Below, piece after piece: positions 25,470 to 34,789 of a DNA stretch of 64,000 nucleotides (position 1 is its first letter; every line of letters starts with the position of its first letter). The position numbers were made by a program, and so were the translations under genes. Source of the stretch: Gemmatimonadota bacterium (lineage in GTDB: Bacteria > Latescibacterota > UBA2968 > GCA-2709665); contig JAPPFJ010000016.1 of the NCBI GenBank assembly GCA_028877215.1, positions 17,872 through 81,871 of the forward strand, in the 5' to 3' direction. The notes under the pieces are model-generated. The model saw only the letters and a program-made list of their open reading frames with translations. It did no database searches and was not told the origin of the DNA.

Positions 25470-25500
25470 GGCAGACAGGAATGTCCGCCCCACCCTCACA
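25470..25500 (-). repeat. 31 bp palindromic repeat, copy 1
   Basis: On the minus strand this is identical over 31 bp to 42912-42942. The core GGCGGACA-TTCC-TGTCTGCC forms a hairpin. Frames through it give the spurious peptide GRTFLSA. Confidence 0.85.
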
Positions 25501-25503
25501 ACA

Positions 25504-25539
25504 AAACCCCCGTCGCGACTTCTGTCTGCGACGGGGTTT
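25504..25539. terminator. Bidirectional terminator between convergent genes
   Basis: AAACCCCCGTCGC (25504-25516) pairs with GCGACGGGGTTT (25528-25539) followed by G and TTTT. It ends the ceramidase-like operon and lies downstream of the converging gene at 25584. Confidence 0.85.
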
Positions 25540-25583
25540 GTTTTCGGTTATCCTGTACTTATGAGCGCGGTCGAGACGTCCCG

Positions 25584-26693
25584 TTATTCAATCACCTCCC
25601 GCATCGCTGTCACCGCATCCAGGCGTTCCTGTACCGGATCGAATCCCACTCCGGGCGTTTCGTCCAGTACAACATTGCAGTTTTCGTCCTGTTCGACCCA
25701 TCGATCCGTAATATCCTCAGCGTAGAATTTGGAAGAAGGAAACACGTCCGCCGGATAGGTGAATCCGGGCAGCGTTCCCAGCGCGGCGCAGATACCCGCA
25801 CCCACTCCGCTTTCCAGCATCCCGCCAACCCACGCCGGCATCCCCGCGTCTCGCGCCATATTGTGAATCCGCACCGCGTTGTGCAGCCCGCCCACGCGTC
25901 CAGGCTTTACGTTGATCACGCGGCACGCGTCGATTTTCAACGCCAGCTCGAAGTCGCGGGGGCGCGTAACCGATTCATCCAGGCACACCGGCGTCTCGAT
26001 GCGACGCTGCAACTCGGCGTGGTCGATGAGATCCGTATGGTCCAGGGGCTGTTCGATCATCGCCAGGTTGAACCGGTCGAAAGCCGTCAGCGTATCAAAA
26101 TCCGCCTTCAGGTCGTAGCCGGAGTTGCAGTCCACGTGAATCACGGGATCGGGAAATGCGGACCTCACGGCATCCAGCATCTCGATATCCCATCCGTGTT
26201 TCACCTTCAGCTTGATCCGCGGAAAGCCCGCTTCCACGGCGCCCTGGATCAGCGCGAGAAGCTCGTCTATCGTATCCTGGACCCCGAAGTCGGCGCCGCA
26301 CCGCACCACCGGCTCATCCGCCCCCAGCGCGCGCCAGAGCGGGACCCCTTTCAACTTGCTGTCGAGCGCCCACCAGGCCGTTTCCACCGCGGCTTTGGAG
26401 AACGGATTCCCCTTGAAGATCGATATCCGTTCGGCGACTTCCTCTGCGGTATCCAGGGTCCTGCCCACGATCCTTGGCAGGAAAAACTCGCGGGCAGTCT
26501 CATAGACGGACCGCGCCGATTCGGGCGAATAGGTCGGGGCATAAAACGGTGCCGCCTCGCCCCACGCTTCCGCCCCGTCGCCCGACAGTTTGACCATCAC
26601 GGAGTGTATCGACGCATCCTCGCCGTATGCAGTCCGCCACGGCGAAATCAGCGGCAATTCGACATATCGTATTTCCGCGGAATTGACTTTCAC
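25584..26693 (-). CDS. Enolase-superfamily enzyme of the o-succinylbenzoate synthase / N-acylamino acid racemase type
   Basis: From the GTG at 26693 the protein has 369 residues. It shows the full MLE-subgroup signature: KLKVKHGWD (KxK), HVDCNSGY, MIEQPLD and CLDES as the three metal ligands, VINVKPGRVGG with the second catalytic lysine, and GGMLESGVG. This pattern fits MenC-2/NSAR proteins, which make o-succinylbenzoate for menaquinone or racemise N-acylamino acids. No other menaquinone gene is nearby, so the racemase or another syn-elimination is as likely. GTG is chosen because GAGAGG precedes it and it avoids overlap with the upstream gene; an ATG at 26732 is possible. Confidence 0.88.
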   Translation of the reverse strand: MKVNSAEIRYVELPLISPWRTAYGEDASIHSVMVKLSGDGAEAWGEAAPFYAPTYSPESARSVYETAREFFLPRIVGRTLDTAEEVAERISIFKGNPFSKAAVETAWWALDSKLKGVPLWRALGADEPVVRCGADFGVQDTIDELLALIQGAVEAGFPRIKLKVKHGWDIEMLDAVRSAFPDPVIHVDCNSGYDLKADFDTLTAFDRFNLAMIEQPLDHTDLIDHAELQRRIETPVCLDESVTRPRDFELALKIDACRVINVKPGRVGGLHNAVRIHNMARDAGMPAWVGGMLESGVGAGICAALGTLPGFTYPADVFPSSKFYAEDITDRWVEQDENCNVVLDETPGVGFDPVQERLDAVTAMREVIE

Positions 26694-26707
26694 GTGGATT
26701 TCCTCTC

Positions 26708-27919
26708 TCACAGCCAGTGCGCGTAGGGCCACAGGGTTGCCGACCGGGTGAAGTTCGCGTCCAGCAGTTTTTCAGGCTCTTCGATGGGGTCGTGGCCGTA
26801 ACGGCGCACGAATTCCTTCTCGATTTTACTCTCGAGCTCCGTGGGTTCGCCCAGGGGCAGGTCGACCCACGTACTTCCCCTCCTGGCGCTTTCCCGCACG
26901 GCAAGGCAGATTTCCCAGTCTTTCAGCGCGTTTTCATGCCCGTACTGCGGCCGGCCGCCGGTGGTAATCGCATTGTGAAAGCTGACGAGAATGCTCGCCT
27001 TGGCGACGTCGTCAGCCGAGCCGACTCGCCACTTCCTGTACGGATTCTCCCACACGACCGGCGCATCCGTATCCACGTGCGCGACATCCAGAACGTCGCA
27101 CCCGTCGACTTCCACGTAACTCTCCCGCAGAGCGTATGCCTGCGAAGTTTCCTCGCCGTACAACACGAGCTGATTCTGGTCCAGGTATCCACGGGTCCCT
27201 TCCACGTGCCACCCGGTGGGGAAACCCTGCGCCGGGGAAGGGAAGGCGCGCGGCGGCTTTTCGAAGAGGCAGACGATACCGCCCTCGAACTCCACCACCG
27301 CATGGTCCCACATTACCGTGGTCTCGCGCTCTCCGCCGTAGGCCTCGTACGGAAGCGCCGGCACTTCACCACAAAAACCCAGCACCCGCTTCGCCTCTCT
27401 GCCCAGCAACGTGCGGACGCCGTTGAACCCGTGATACTGACCCGTCAGGTACCACAAGCGCGAATGCGTCAGATCGCCCAGCAGGCCGGCTTCGATAATC
27501 ATCTTCTTCAATCGCTCCCGCGGCCACAGCCACACCTGCTCGGCCACCTCCCATAACACGCCGTGTTCTTCGCATCTCCGTGCAACGGCCTTTGCGTACC
27601 TTCGGGTGAGTCCAACCGGAATCTCGGTAATGACATGCGCGCCTCGCCTCGCGGACGTCATCGCGATCACGCCGTGCGAGTCCTTGGGCGTCATACTCAG
27701 CACCACTTCGGGTCTGGCCGAAGCGAAGAGAGACCCGATGTCCCGGAAACAGGCCGTTGAAGCGCCGGCTGAAGCTTCGGCCAGTGCGCGTTCGTCACGG
27801 TCGCAGATCCCGACCAGTTCGTAATGGTCCGACAACCGGACGATTGTACCGAGATACTGGCGCGCCCGGGAGCCCGGATCCACCCCCACGCCGATCACCG
27901 CAATCCGAAGCCTTTGCAT
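26708..27919 (-). CDS. Gfo/Idh/MocA family oxidoreductase
   Basis: This 403-residue protein has an N-terminal Rossmann fold (LRIAVIGVGVDPGSRA) and the family loop HVITEIPVGLT, where the usual EKP lysine is replaced by EIP. Loss of that lysine, which normally helps position the substrate, may mean altered or non-redox chemistry. The C-terminal domain contains YGHENALKDWEICLAVRESA, typical of the family. It is followed by the NSAR/OSBS-type gene 15 bp downstream, and both are driven by a good promoter at 27969-27998. Its substrate is unknown. Confidence 0.88.
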   Translation of the reverse strand: MQRLRIAVIGVGVDPGSRARQYLGTIVRLSDHYELVGICDRDERALAEASAGASTACFRDIGSLFASARPEVVLSMTPKDSHGVIAMTSARRGAHVITEIPVGLTRRYAKAVARRCEEHGVLWEVAEQVWLWPRERLKKMIIEAGLLGDLTHSRLWYLTGQYHGFNGVRTLLGREAKRVLGFCGEVPALPYEAYGGERETTVMWDHAVVEFEGGIVCLFEKPPRAFPSPAQGFPTGWHVEGTRGYLDQNQLVLYGEETSQAYALRESYVEVDGCDVLDVAHVDTDAPVVWENPYRKWRVGSADDVAKASILVSFHNAITTGGRPQYGHENALKDWEICLAVRESARRGSTWVDLPLGEPTELESKIEKEFVRRYGHDPIEEPEKLLDANFTRSATLWPYAHWL

Positions 27920-27968
27920 AGATGCTCCTACCTCCCTTTGTCAGTTGCCGTCTTTCTCAATTTTCCGA

Positions 27969-27998
27969 AATATACCGTAGGGTTTCCAGCGGTGTCAA
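27969..27998 (-). promoter_or_regulatory. Predicted sigma70-type promoter for the Gfo/Idh/MocA - OSBS-like operon
   Basis: On the minus strand TTGACA (27998-27993), 18 bases, TATATT (27974-27969), about 50 bp before the ATG at 27919. Confidence 0.7.
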
Positions 27999-28128
27999 CC
28001 CCTTTGCGCCCAAAGGCCGGTACCTGACAATGTCCCTCAATCCTCCCCGGCCCCGGTCCGATCTTCCGTCCCATCGTCGAAATACTGTCATCCGGGCTGT
28101 AGGGACCTTGGCATTTCCCCGTCAGCGG

Positions 28129-28157
28129 TTGACTTCAAACGCCTAACAGAGTATATT
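28129..28157 (+). promoter_or_regulatory. Predicted sigma70-type promoter for lepA
   Basis: TTGACT (28129-28134), 17 bases, TATATT (28152-28157). Together with the minus-strand promoter at 27969 it explains the 370 bp divergent intergenic region. Confidence 0.7.
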
Positions 28158-28289
28158 CTAACCTTCTATACAATGCGTGTGTAGACGGTTGAATTTTTTG
28201 AAGTTGTAAATAATGTCGCGGCCTGAAAACACGATGGCGTAAAGCCGCCTTTTCCCTGGATGGAACAGAAGCATGAGCGTGTCCCGAAG

Positions 28290-30089
28290 ATGAATACCCG
28301 GAATATCAGAAACTTCTGCATCATCGCCCACATCGACCACGGCAAGTCGACCCTGGCGGACCGCCTCCTGGAAACGACCTCGACCCTTTCTCAAAATGAG
28401 ATGGTGGACCAGGTTCTGGACGATATGGACCTGGAACGAGAACGCGGCATTACCATCAAGTCGCACGCCGTCCGGATGGAGTACGTGCGTCCCGACGGTC
28501 GGAGATACACCCTCAACCTCATCGACACACCCGGACACGTCGATTTTTCTTACGAGGTTTCCCGAAGCCTGGCTGCCTGCGAAGGCGCGCTCCTCCTGGT
28601 CGACGCCGCGCAGGGCGTGGAGGCGCAGACGATCAGCAACGTGCTGCTCGCGCTGGATCAGGACCTCGAGATCATCCCGGTTATCAACAAGATCGATCTG
28701 CCCAACGTGGACGTGGACAGGGTGGTCCTGCAAATCCACGACCTCCTGGGTGTCGAAGAGTCCGAAATCCACAAGATAAGCGCAAAAGAGGGCGTTGGCG
28801 TCGAGGGCGTGCTGCAGGCGATCATCGACCTGATTCCACCGCCGACGGGCGATCCGGATGCGGAACTCCAGGCCCTGATCTTCGACTCGATCTTCGACCG
28901 GTACCGCGGGGCTGTCGCCTCGGTCCGCGTATTCCAGGGCAGTCTGCAGACCGGAATGCCCATTCGGTTTTTCTCAACGGCGCGAGAATTCGAAGCCGAG
29001 GAAATCGGCGTACTCCGACTCAGGCGCGTCAAGACGCGCACGCTGCAGGCCGGAGAAGTCGGATATCTCATTGCCGGCGTGAAGGACCTGGAAGAACTCC
29101 ACATGGGAGACACCGTTACGGGGTGTAGCCGACCCGCCGGGGAACCGCTGCCAGGGTACCAGGAAGTCAAGCCCATGGTCTTTTCCGGCGTCTATCCGGT
29201 CGACGCGGAAGACTATACCGACCTCCGAACCGCCCTGGAGAAACTGCGCCTGAACGATGCGTCGCTCCGTTTCGAGCCTGAGACGTCCACGGCCCTTGGG
29301 TTCGGCTTCCGCTGCGGCTTCCTGGGCCTGCTTCACATGGAGATCGTCCAGGAGCGCCTTGCACGGGAATTCGACATGGACATCATTACCACCGTACCCA
29401 ACGTGGAGTACGAAGTGCTTCTCACCAACGGGGACGTCGAAGTCGTGCACAATCCCGCTGAAATGCCGCCGGCGGTTCAGATCGATGAAGTAGCGGAACC
29501 CTTGCTTAACGCACAGATTCTGGTTCCGGCGGAATACATCGGCGCGGCCATGCAGGTTGCCCAGGACCGCCGTGGAGTCTATATTACCACGGAGTTCGTG
29601 GATCCGACACGCGCCCTGCTGCGTTACGAACTCCCCCTTTCCGAAATCGTGCTCGATTTTTACGACCGCCTGAAATCCGTCAGTCGAGGGTACGCCTCTT
29701 TCGACTACGAATACAAGGAACACCGGGCCGCCGACCTGGTGAAGCTCGACCTGCTCATCAATGAAGACCCCGTCGACGCTCTGTCCGCCGTTGTGCATCG
29801 CGACAAAGCATACGAGTGGGGACGGGCAATCTGTTCCAAACTCAAGGAACTCATTCCGCGACAGATGTTCGAGGTTGTCATCCAGGCCGCCATCGGCAGA
29901 AAGATCATCTCGAGAACATCCGTGCGCCCCTTCCGGAAAAACGTCACGGCAAAGTGTTACGGCGGAGACGTGACCAGAAAGCGCAAGCTTTTGGAAAGAC
30001 AGAGGGAAGGGAAACGACGGATGAAGCAGGTGGGAAACATCGAGATTCCACAGGAGGCATTCCTCGCCGTCCTGCGTATGGAAATGTAG
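28290..30089 (+). CDS. lepA: Elongation factor 4 (LepA)
   Basis: LepA is a translational GTPase that back-translocates or remodels ribosomes. From the ATG at 28290 it has 599 residues, the family length, and begins [20 protein letters not shown] with the P-loop AHIDHGKST. Further motifs are the switch I region [24 protein letters not shown], and the LepA-specific C-terminus with [16 protein letters not shown]. An upstream in-frame ATG at 28260 would add ten residues ([10 protein letters not shown]) without homology; neither start has a clear Shine-Dalgarno. It heads the co-directional run to 35988. Confidence 0.97.
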   Translation: MNTRNIRNFCIIAHIDHGKSTLADRLLETTSTLSQNEMVDQVLDDMDLERERGITIKSHAVRMEYVRPDGRRYTLNLIDTPGHVDFSYEVSRSLAACEGALLLVDAAQGVEAQTISNVLLALDQDLEIIPVINKIDLPNVDVDRVVLQIHDLLGVEESEIHKISAKEGVGVEGVLQAIIDLIPPPTGDPDAELQALIFDSIFDRYRGAVASVRVFQGSLQTGMPIRFFSTAREFEAEEIGVLRLRRVKTRTLQAGEVGYLIAGVKDLEELHMGDTVTGCSRPAGEPLPGYQEVKPMVFSGVYPVDAEDYTDLRTALEKLRLNDASLRFEPETSTALGFGFRCGFLGLLHMEIVQERLAREFDMDIITTVPNVEYEVLLTNGDVEVVHNPAEMPPAVQIDEVAEPLLNAQILVPAEYIGAAMQVAQDRRGVYITTEFVDPTRALLRYELPLSEIVLDFYDRLKSVSRGYASFDYEYKEHRAADLVKLDLLINEDPVDALSAVVHRDKAYEWGRAICSKLKELIPRQMFEVVIQAAIGRKIISRTSVRPFRKNVTAKCYGGDVTRKRKLLERQREGKRRMKQVGNIEIPQEAFLAVLRMEM

Positions 30090-30126
30090 AAGAAACCCAC
30101 GGCCACCGAGCCGAAAGACCAGACAA

Positions 30127-30888
30127 ATGGTCAAACCTGCACGACGCACGAGAACCCGGAAAAAGGCCCCTGTCAGGAAGGCCCGGAAGGGAAGGACCCG
30201 AAAGGGGAAGAAGTCCGTGGCCAGAGAATATCTCGAAGCCATTCTGGTGGCCGTCGCCCTGGCGCTTTTTCTGCGAACCTTTGTCGTCCAGGCCTTCAGC
30301 ATTCCCACGGGCTCCATGGAAAACACGCTGCTGATAGGCGACTTTCTGCTGGCAAACAAGATCGTCTACGGCGCCAGGATTCCCTTCACAGACGTGCGGC
30401 TCCCGGGTTTCAGGAATCCCGAACCCGGGGATATCGTCATTTTCGAGTATCCCAAGAATCCGGAGAGGGACTTTATAAAGCGCGTTGTGGCGGGGCCCGG
30501 ACAGAAGGTCGAAATCCGGGACAAGATCCTCTACGTCGATGGAAAACGCACCGTGGATCCACCGCTTTCCAAATACGTGGACCCGGTCATCCTGCCGGTT
30601 TCGACCCCCGGCGGGGCTCGCGACAACATGCAACTCTCGAGGGTTCCCGAAGGCCACTATTTCGTCATGGGAGACAACCGTGACAACAGTGAAGACAGCC
30701 GCAGTTGGGGCTTTCTGGAGAAAAGGCGTGTCCGGGCGCAGGCGAACATCATCTACTGGTCGTGGGCACCGGACTCCGGGGCTCCGGCGTTCGAAAACGT
30801 CCTTTCGATTCCCAAAATCGCCGTCTATAACCTGATTCATGGATTCGGCCGCGCACGATGGAGCCGGCTAGGACGGATAGTCAAATAA
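30127..30888 (+). CDS. lepB: Signal peptidase I
   Basis: This 253-residue membrane protease cleaves Sec and Tat signal peptides. A very basic N-terminus (about 30 residues of Lys/Arg) is followed by one membrane helix (about 36-55). Catalytic Ser is in SIPTGSMENTL and Lys in DFIKRVVAGPG. The C-terminal box is MGDNRDNSEDSRSWGF. The usual second N-terminal helix of E. coli LepB is absent, as in Gram-positive and many other type I peptidases. It lies 37 bp after lepA, an arrangement conserved in many bacteria. Confidence 0.96.
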   Translation: MVKPARRTRTRKKAPVRKARKGRTRKGKKSVAREYLEAILVAVALALFLRTFVVQAFSIPTGSMENTLLIGDFLLANKIVYGARIPFTDVRLPGFRNPEPGDIVIFEYPKNPERDFIKRVVAGPGQKVEIRDKILYVDGKRTVDPPLSKYVDPVILPVSTPGGARDNMQLSRVPEGHYFVMGDNRDNSEDSRSWGFLEKRRVRAQANIIYWSWAPDSGAPAFENVLSIPKIAVYNLIHGFGRARWSRLGRIVK

Positions 30889-30912
30889 GGAGGGCCTGAC
30901 GTACCAGCGCCC

Positions 30913-32031
30913 ATGTCCAGTCTCTACGTCCACATTCCGTTCTGCAAATCCAGGTGTCCCTACTGCGACTTCGCTTTCGACGTCGGCAAGACGCACCTGG
31001 CGGACCGGTACACCGCGGCGGTCATCAGCGAGTTCAGGACCAGGCTTCCACAGATCGGCGCTGGGGCCGTGTTCGACACGGTCTATTTCGGCGGCGGCAC
31101 GCCTTCCGAGATTCCGCCGGACTCGCTGAACCGGATTCTGGATACGGCACGGACGCTTTCCACGTTCGCGCAGGATGCAGAGATCTCCGCCGAAGCCAAT
31201 CCCGAGGACCGATCGCGGTTTGCAGAGATGGCTGCTATGGGCATCAACCGCCTCAGCCTGGGCGTACAGGCGCTGGACAGTTCCACGCTCAGGGCGCTGG
31301 GCAGGCGGCACTCGCCCGCCGAAGCCGAGGCGGCGGTCGGCGCCGCGCGCCGGGCCGGCTTCAGCAACCTCAATATCGACCTGATGTTCTCCGCGCCTCG
31401 ACAAACGGTATCCGTGTGGCGCGAAACTTTGGACCGGGCCATAGACCTTTCTCCCGAACACGTCTCCGTTTACGGGCTGACCATCGAGCCGGTCACCGCA
31501 TTCGGCCGCAGAATGAAGAACGGCCGCTTGCCGCTTCCTCCCGAAGAAGCTCAGGCGGAAATGTACGAAAACGCACAGGAAAAGCTGAGCGAGGCCGGCT
31601 ACGTACAGTACGAGGTCTCGAACTTCGCACAACCCGGTTTTGCCTGCCGTCACAATATCGCCTGCTGGGAAAGGCGCGCGTATCTTGGCATAGGGCTTTC
31701 CGCCCATTCCTTCGTCAATGACCGCCGGACCTGGAACATCCGCCCGCTCATGGCGTATATAAGGAGTGTGGAATCTTCGGGTACCGCCGTTGAAGAGGAA
31801 GAGGCAATCTCCTCACGCGAAAGGCGCATGGAACAGGTAATGCTCGGTCTCCGCCGCACCAGCGGCATACCCGAGAGGCTGTTAGGCCCAGGAGGCGGAC
31901 GGAACACCTTCATTCCCGATCACCTTCTGGAACGCGGCGACGGGCGTGTCCGGCTCACCCGCCGCGGACTCCTGCTGGCGGATCTGGTCTGTGCGGAGCT
32001 TCTCAGGGAGATGGAATGGAAATCCGCCTGA
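30913..32031 (+). CDS. hemW: Radical SAM heme chaperone HemW (coproporphyrinogen III oxidase-like)
   Basis: This 372-residue radical SAM protein has CKSRCPYCDF near the start (CxxxCxxC for the 4Fe-4S cluster), then YFGGGTPSE and SLGVQALDSSTLRALGRRHS. VQYEVSNFAQPGF follows, typical of HemW. HemW inserts heme into target proteins and is often mis-named HemN; the short length and lack of the HemN N-terminal extension favour HemW. It is 24 bp after lepB, and its end overlaps thrB by 16 bases. Confidence 0.94.
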   Translation: MSSLYVHIPFCKSRCPYCDFAFDVGKTHLADRYTAAVISEFRTRLPQIGAGAVFDTVYFGGGTPSEIPPDSLNRILDTARTLSTFAQDAEISAEANPEDRSRFAEMAAMGINRLSLGVQALDSSTLRALGRRHSPAEAEAAVGAARRAGFSNLNIDLMFSAPRQTVSVWRETLDRAIDLSPEHVSVYGLTIEPVTAFGRRMKNGRLPLPPEEAQAEMYENAQEKLSEAGYVQYEVSNFAQPGFACRHNIACWERRAYLGIGLSAHSFVNDRRTWNIRPLMAYIRSVESSGTAVEEEEAISSRERRMEQVMLGLRRTSGIPERLLGPGGGRNTFIPDHLLERGDGRVRLTRRGLLLADLVCAELLREMEWKSA

Positions 32032-32918
32032 GAGCGCCCGGCTCCACGTCCAACCTGGGTCCCGGATTCGACGCGCTCGGCCTTGCTCTGACCATCTACA
32101 ACCGGGTCGTCATTCGAACCGTATCCAATGACCGGCGCCGGCGGATGTGCATTACAGGGAAAGGCGTCGGAAAACTCCCGTTGGACGAATCCAACCTGTT
32201 CTTCCGATCGGCAGAAGCGGCTGCGCGGCGCGCGGGCCGAACCCTGCCCGGGCTGGACGTGGAGATGCACAATGGCGTGCCGCTCTCCCGCGGGCTGGGC
32301 AGCAGTTCCACCGCCATCGCTGCCGGCGTTTATGCGGCCAACGTGCTGTTGGGCGAGTTCATGTCGGAACGCGCCCTGCTCGATCTCGCCACGGAACTGG
32401 AGGGTCATCCCGATAACGTCGCGCCCTGTCTTCTGGGCGGCCTCGTCATTTGCTCCTGCGAAAACGGTCGGGTCGAAACAATCCGTGCCCTGCCGCCGCG
32501 GGAACTTCGCGCGGTCGTCGCGGTACCCCGCTTTGAACTCAAAACGGAAGCCGCGCGAGCGGTCCTTCCGGAACAGGTGCCGCACCGGGACGCGGTGTTC
32601 AACGTGGGCCGCGCATGCCTGGTTACGGCAGCGCTGATGAGCGGAGACCTGCCCGCTCTGAGATCCGCGATGAGGGACCGCCTCCACCAGCCCTACCGGG
32701 CGTCGCTCGTGCCGGGAATCGGCCACGTACTCGAGGCAGCGGAAGAAGCAGGTGCCATGGGCGCATGCCTGAGCGGCGCCGGACCGTCGTTGCTGGCCTT
32801 TGCGACCGATGACGCTGCGAGTATAGCAAGCGCCATGAAAAATGCCTGGGAGCGACAGGACATACAGGTCGACACCGCCGTCCTGCGTGTCGACGGGGAC
32901 GGGGTAACCACAGAATGA
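32016..32918 (+). CDS. thrB: Homoserine kinase
   Basis: This 300-residue GHMP kinase phosphorylates homoserine for threonine synthesis. It starts MEIRLRAPGSTSNLGPGFDA, the typical ThrB N-terminus, has the GHMP motif PLSRGLGSSSTA (ATP loop), and the third GHMP motif GACLSGAGPSLLA near the C-terminus. It overlaps hemW by 16 bases and its stop overlaps the next start (ATGA), so the run is probably translated as a coupled unit. No threonine synthase or homoserine dehydrogenase lies nearby. Confidence 0.95.
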   Translation: MEIRLRAPGSTSNLGPGFDALGLALTIYNRVVIRTVSNDRRRRMCITGKGVGKLPLDESNLFFRSAEAAARRAGRTLPGLDVEMHNGVPLSRGLGSSSTAIAAGVYAANVLLGEFMSERALLDLATELEGHPDNVAPCLLGGLVICSCENGRVETIRALPPRELRAVVAVPRFELKTEAARAVLPEQVPHRDAVFNVGRACLVTAALMSGDLPALRSAMRDRLHQPYRASLVPGIGHVLEAAEEAGAMGACLSGAGPSLLAFATDDAASIASAMKNAWERQDIQVDTAVLRVDGDGVTTE

Positions 32919-34594
32919 CCGGGGTTTTCTCCTATCGCAAGCCGTCTCTCGCCGTGCGGCTGATTGCGATCGTGCTTACCTGCGGGCTCGTTTCTGAACC
33001 CGTGATACTGTTCGCGCAATCCGGTCCCAAGAGGGAACTCGGCCGCAGGAGGTCAGATCGCAAACCGGTCGGCGCAACGCTTCAACCGGACGAGATGCAG
33101 GGGCTGGACGTGAAGTGGATCGGGAAAATCGCATACGACGCCATTATCCGATCCGAACGATACATTGTCGGTCCCGGCGATACCTTCAGCATCCATATCG
33201 AGGCCGGCGAAGAGCCGGCGACCTACCCGGTACTTGTCAATGCGGAAGGCAAGCTGGTCATTCCGTACGTCGGCGCCATCCAACTGGCCGGTCTCAACCT
33301 CGGAGAGAGCCGAAGCAAGATTCAGGAAGCGGTCAGCGACCGCCTGAACCGGCTCGACATCCAGATCTCTCTCACACGGCTGCGCAGTTTCCCCGTCAAC
33401 GTCGTGGGGCAGGTCGCCCATCCCGGCACCTACATGGTGGAGGGAACCGAGCAGGTTTCCGAACTCATCAGCCAGGCCGGCGGGCTGCTCAAACCTCCAG
33501 ACGGCAGGGCTTCGAACCGGAATATCCGGATTCAGCGGCTCTCCGAACTCGGCAAGCCGATGGATACGGAACGAAGCGCGGACCTCGCCCTGTGGCGGCT
33601 ATCGGGCGATATCGCCCACAACCCCTTCCTGCTCGATGGCGACCAGATCTTTGTGCCCGCGCTAACCGACTCCGCGCGCATATCGGGCGCGGTCTATAAG
33701 CCCGGCAGCTACGAATTCGTCTCCGGCGACCGTGTTTCCGATCTGATTGCTCTGGCCGGGGGATTGCACGGCGATGCAACGACCGCCAGCGCTGAACTGC
33801 TCCGTACCTTTTTTGCGGAAGGACGCGAAGAGCGAAACGCCATCCGGCTTTCTCAGGCATTGGCCGGCGACGCCGATGCGAACCTGCCTCTACGCGCGGG
33901 AGACAAGCTCCACGTGGCCGTAAAGGAAAGGCGGGTCACCATCGAAGGCGAGGTCTACTTCCCCGGAACCTATTTCATTAGTGACGGGATGACGCTCAAG
34001 AAACTTATCATAAAGGCCGGCGGATTCACGTCCAAAGCCTCTCTCGCCCAATCCATCGTGGTCCGCCGAGTCGAGTTTCCTAAAGGGGTGACCGGCCCGA
34101 AGCAGCTCCAGAGCGTTGGCCCCATCAGCCTGACCGACGCCCAGCGGACCTATATTGCTATGCAGAAGCAGCAGATGTCTGGACGCCTGCCGGTCGACTT
34201 CGTCGCCCTCTTCGAGAAAAGGGACGATTCGCAGAACATCCTGCTCAGAGACGGGGATATCGTGAGGATCCCGAAGCTCGTACCGTCGGTTGCGGTCAAC
34301 GGATACGTCATCACCCCCGGCGCCGTTCCCTACGAACCGGATCTCGGCGTTCAGGACTACATCAGCAGGGCGGGCGGGTTGAACGAACAGGCCGAAAGAG
34401 GCGAAATATACGTGATACAGGGCAGCACCGGTAACTGGACGAAAGCCACCAGGGTCCAGCACGTCAATCCCGGAGACACGATTTTTGTCATGGGCAGGAA
34501 ACCCGTGCACGGATGGCGGCTATTCCGCGAGACGCTGGTGGTACTCTCACAGGTGGCCGCTCTGGTCATTGCGGTACGGAGCATCAGTCGTTGA
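32915..34594 (+). CDS. Polysaccharide export protein with SLBB domains (Wza-like)
   Basis: This 559-residue envelope protein has a signal sequence (about 1-37) with no lipobox cysteine. The Poly_export domain (about 75-160) contains IVGPGDTFSIHI. Several SLBB domains follow: VVGQVAHPGTYMV, ISGAVYKPGSYEF, IEGEVYFPGTYFI and VNGYVITPGAVPY. The C-terminus is a predicted membrane helix (LSQVAALVIAVRS). Wza-type proteins form the outer-membrane exit for capsular or exopolysaccharide. With a Wzz-like gene directly downstream, a polysaccharide export role is likely, though no glycosyltransferases or Wzx/Wzy are in the window. Confidence 0.88.
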   Translation: MTGVFSYRKPSLAVRLIAIVLTCGLVSEPVILFAQSGPKRELGRRRSDRKPVGATLQPDEMQGLDVKWIGKIAYDAIIRSERYIVGPGDTFSIHIEAGEEPATYPVLVNAEGKLVIPYVGAIQLAGLNLGESRSKIQEAVSDRLNRLDIQISLTRLRSFPVNVVGQVAHPGTYMVEGTEQVSELISQAGGLLKPPDGRASNRNIRIQRLSELGKPMDTERSADLALWRLSGDIAHNPFLLDGDQIFVPALTDSARISGAVYKPGSYEFVSGDRVSDLIALAGGLHGDATTASAELLRTFFAEGREERNAIRLSQALAGDADANLPLRAGDKLHVAVKERRVTIEGEVYFPGTYFISDGMTLKKLIIKAGGFTSKASLAQSIVVRRVEFPKGVTGPKQLQSVGPISLTDAQRTYIAMQKQQMSGRLPVDFVALFEKRDDSQNILLRDGDIVRIPKLVPSVAVNGYVITPGAVPYEPDLGVQDYISRAGGLNEQAERGEIYVIQGSTGNWTKATRVQHVNPGDTIFVMGRKPVHGWRLFRETLVVLSQVAALVIAVRSISR

Positions 34595-34789
34595 CCATGA
34601 TTCGTATGTTTTCGTTTACGTTAAATCGAATATATGCAAGTTGACAAAGACGATTAAACTGCGGATTACCAGGATACACCAGGTCACTGGACGTGGACGG
34701 AAGAAATGTCCTTCCTGACGACCATTTCGGCCCGTTTCGGACAGTTTCGTCGCGGTGCCGCGTTGCAGTTTTTGCGGAATTAACGTTAA
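34591..34789 (+). repeat. ~200 bp intergenic element, copy 1 (possible structured RNA)
   Basis: It begins at the stop of the Wza-like gene and ends at the Wzz-like start. The reverse complement of 56172-56371 matches it without gaps over the first ~120 bases at roughly four in five positions. The segment around ACCAGGTCACTGGACGTG is nearly invariant. Conserved potential hairpins are CCAG-GTCA-CTGG and GGAAG-N7-CTTCC. A 15-codon frame opens at ATG/TTG in both copies and ends in TGA/TAA. Confidence 0.75.

Noticed and set aside
25254..25499. Minus-strand frame starting MRVGRTFLSA
   Set aside because: It is translation of the 31 bp palindromic repeat plus antisense of the ceramidase-like gene.
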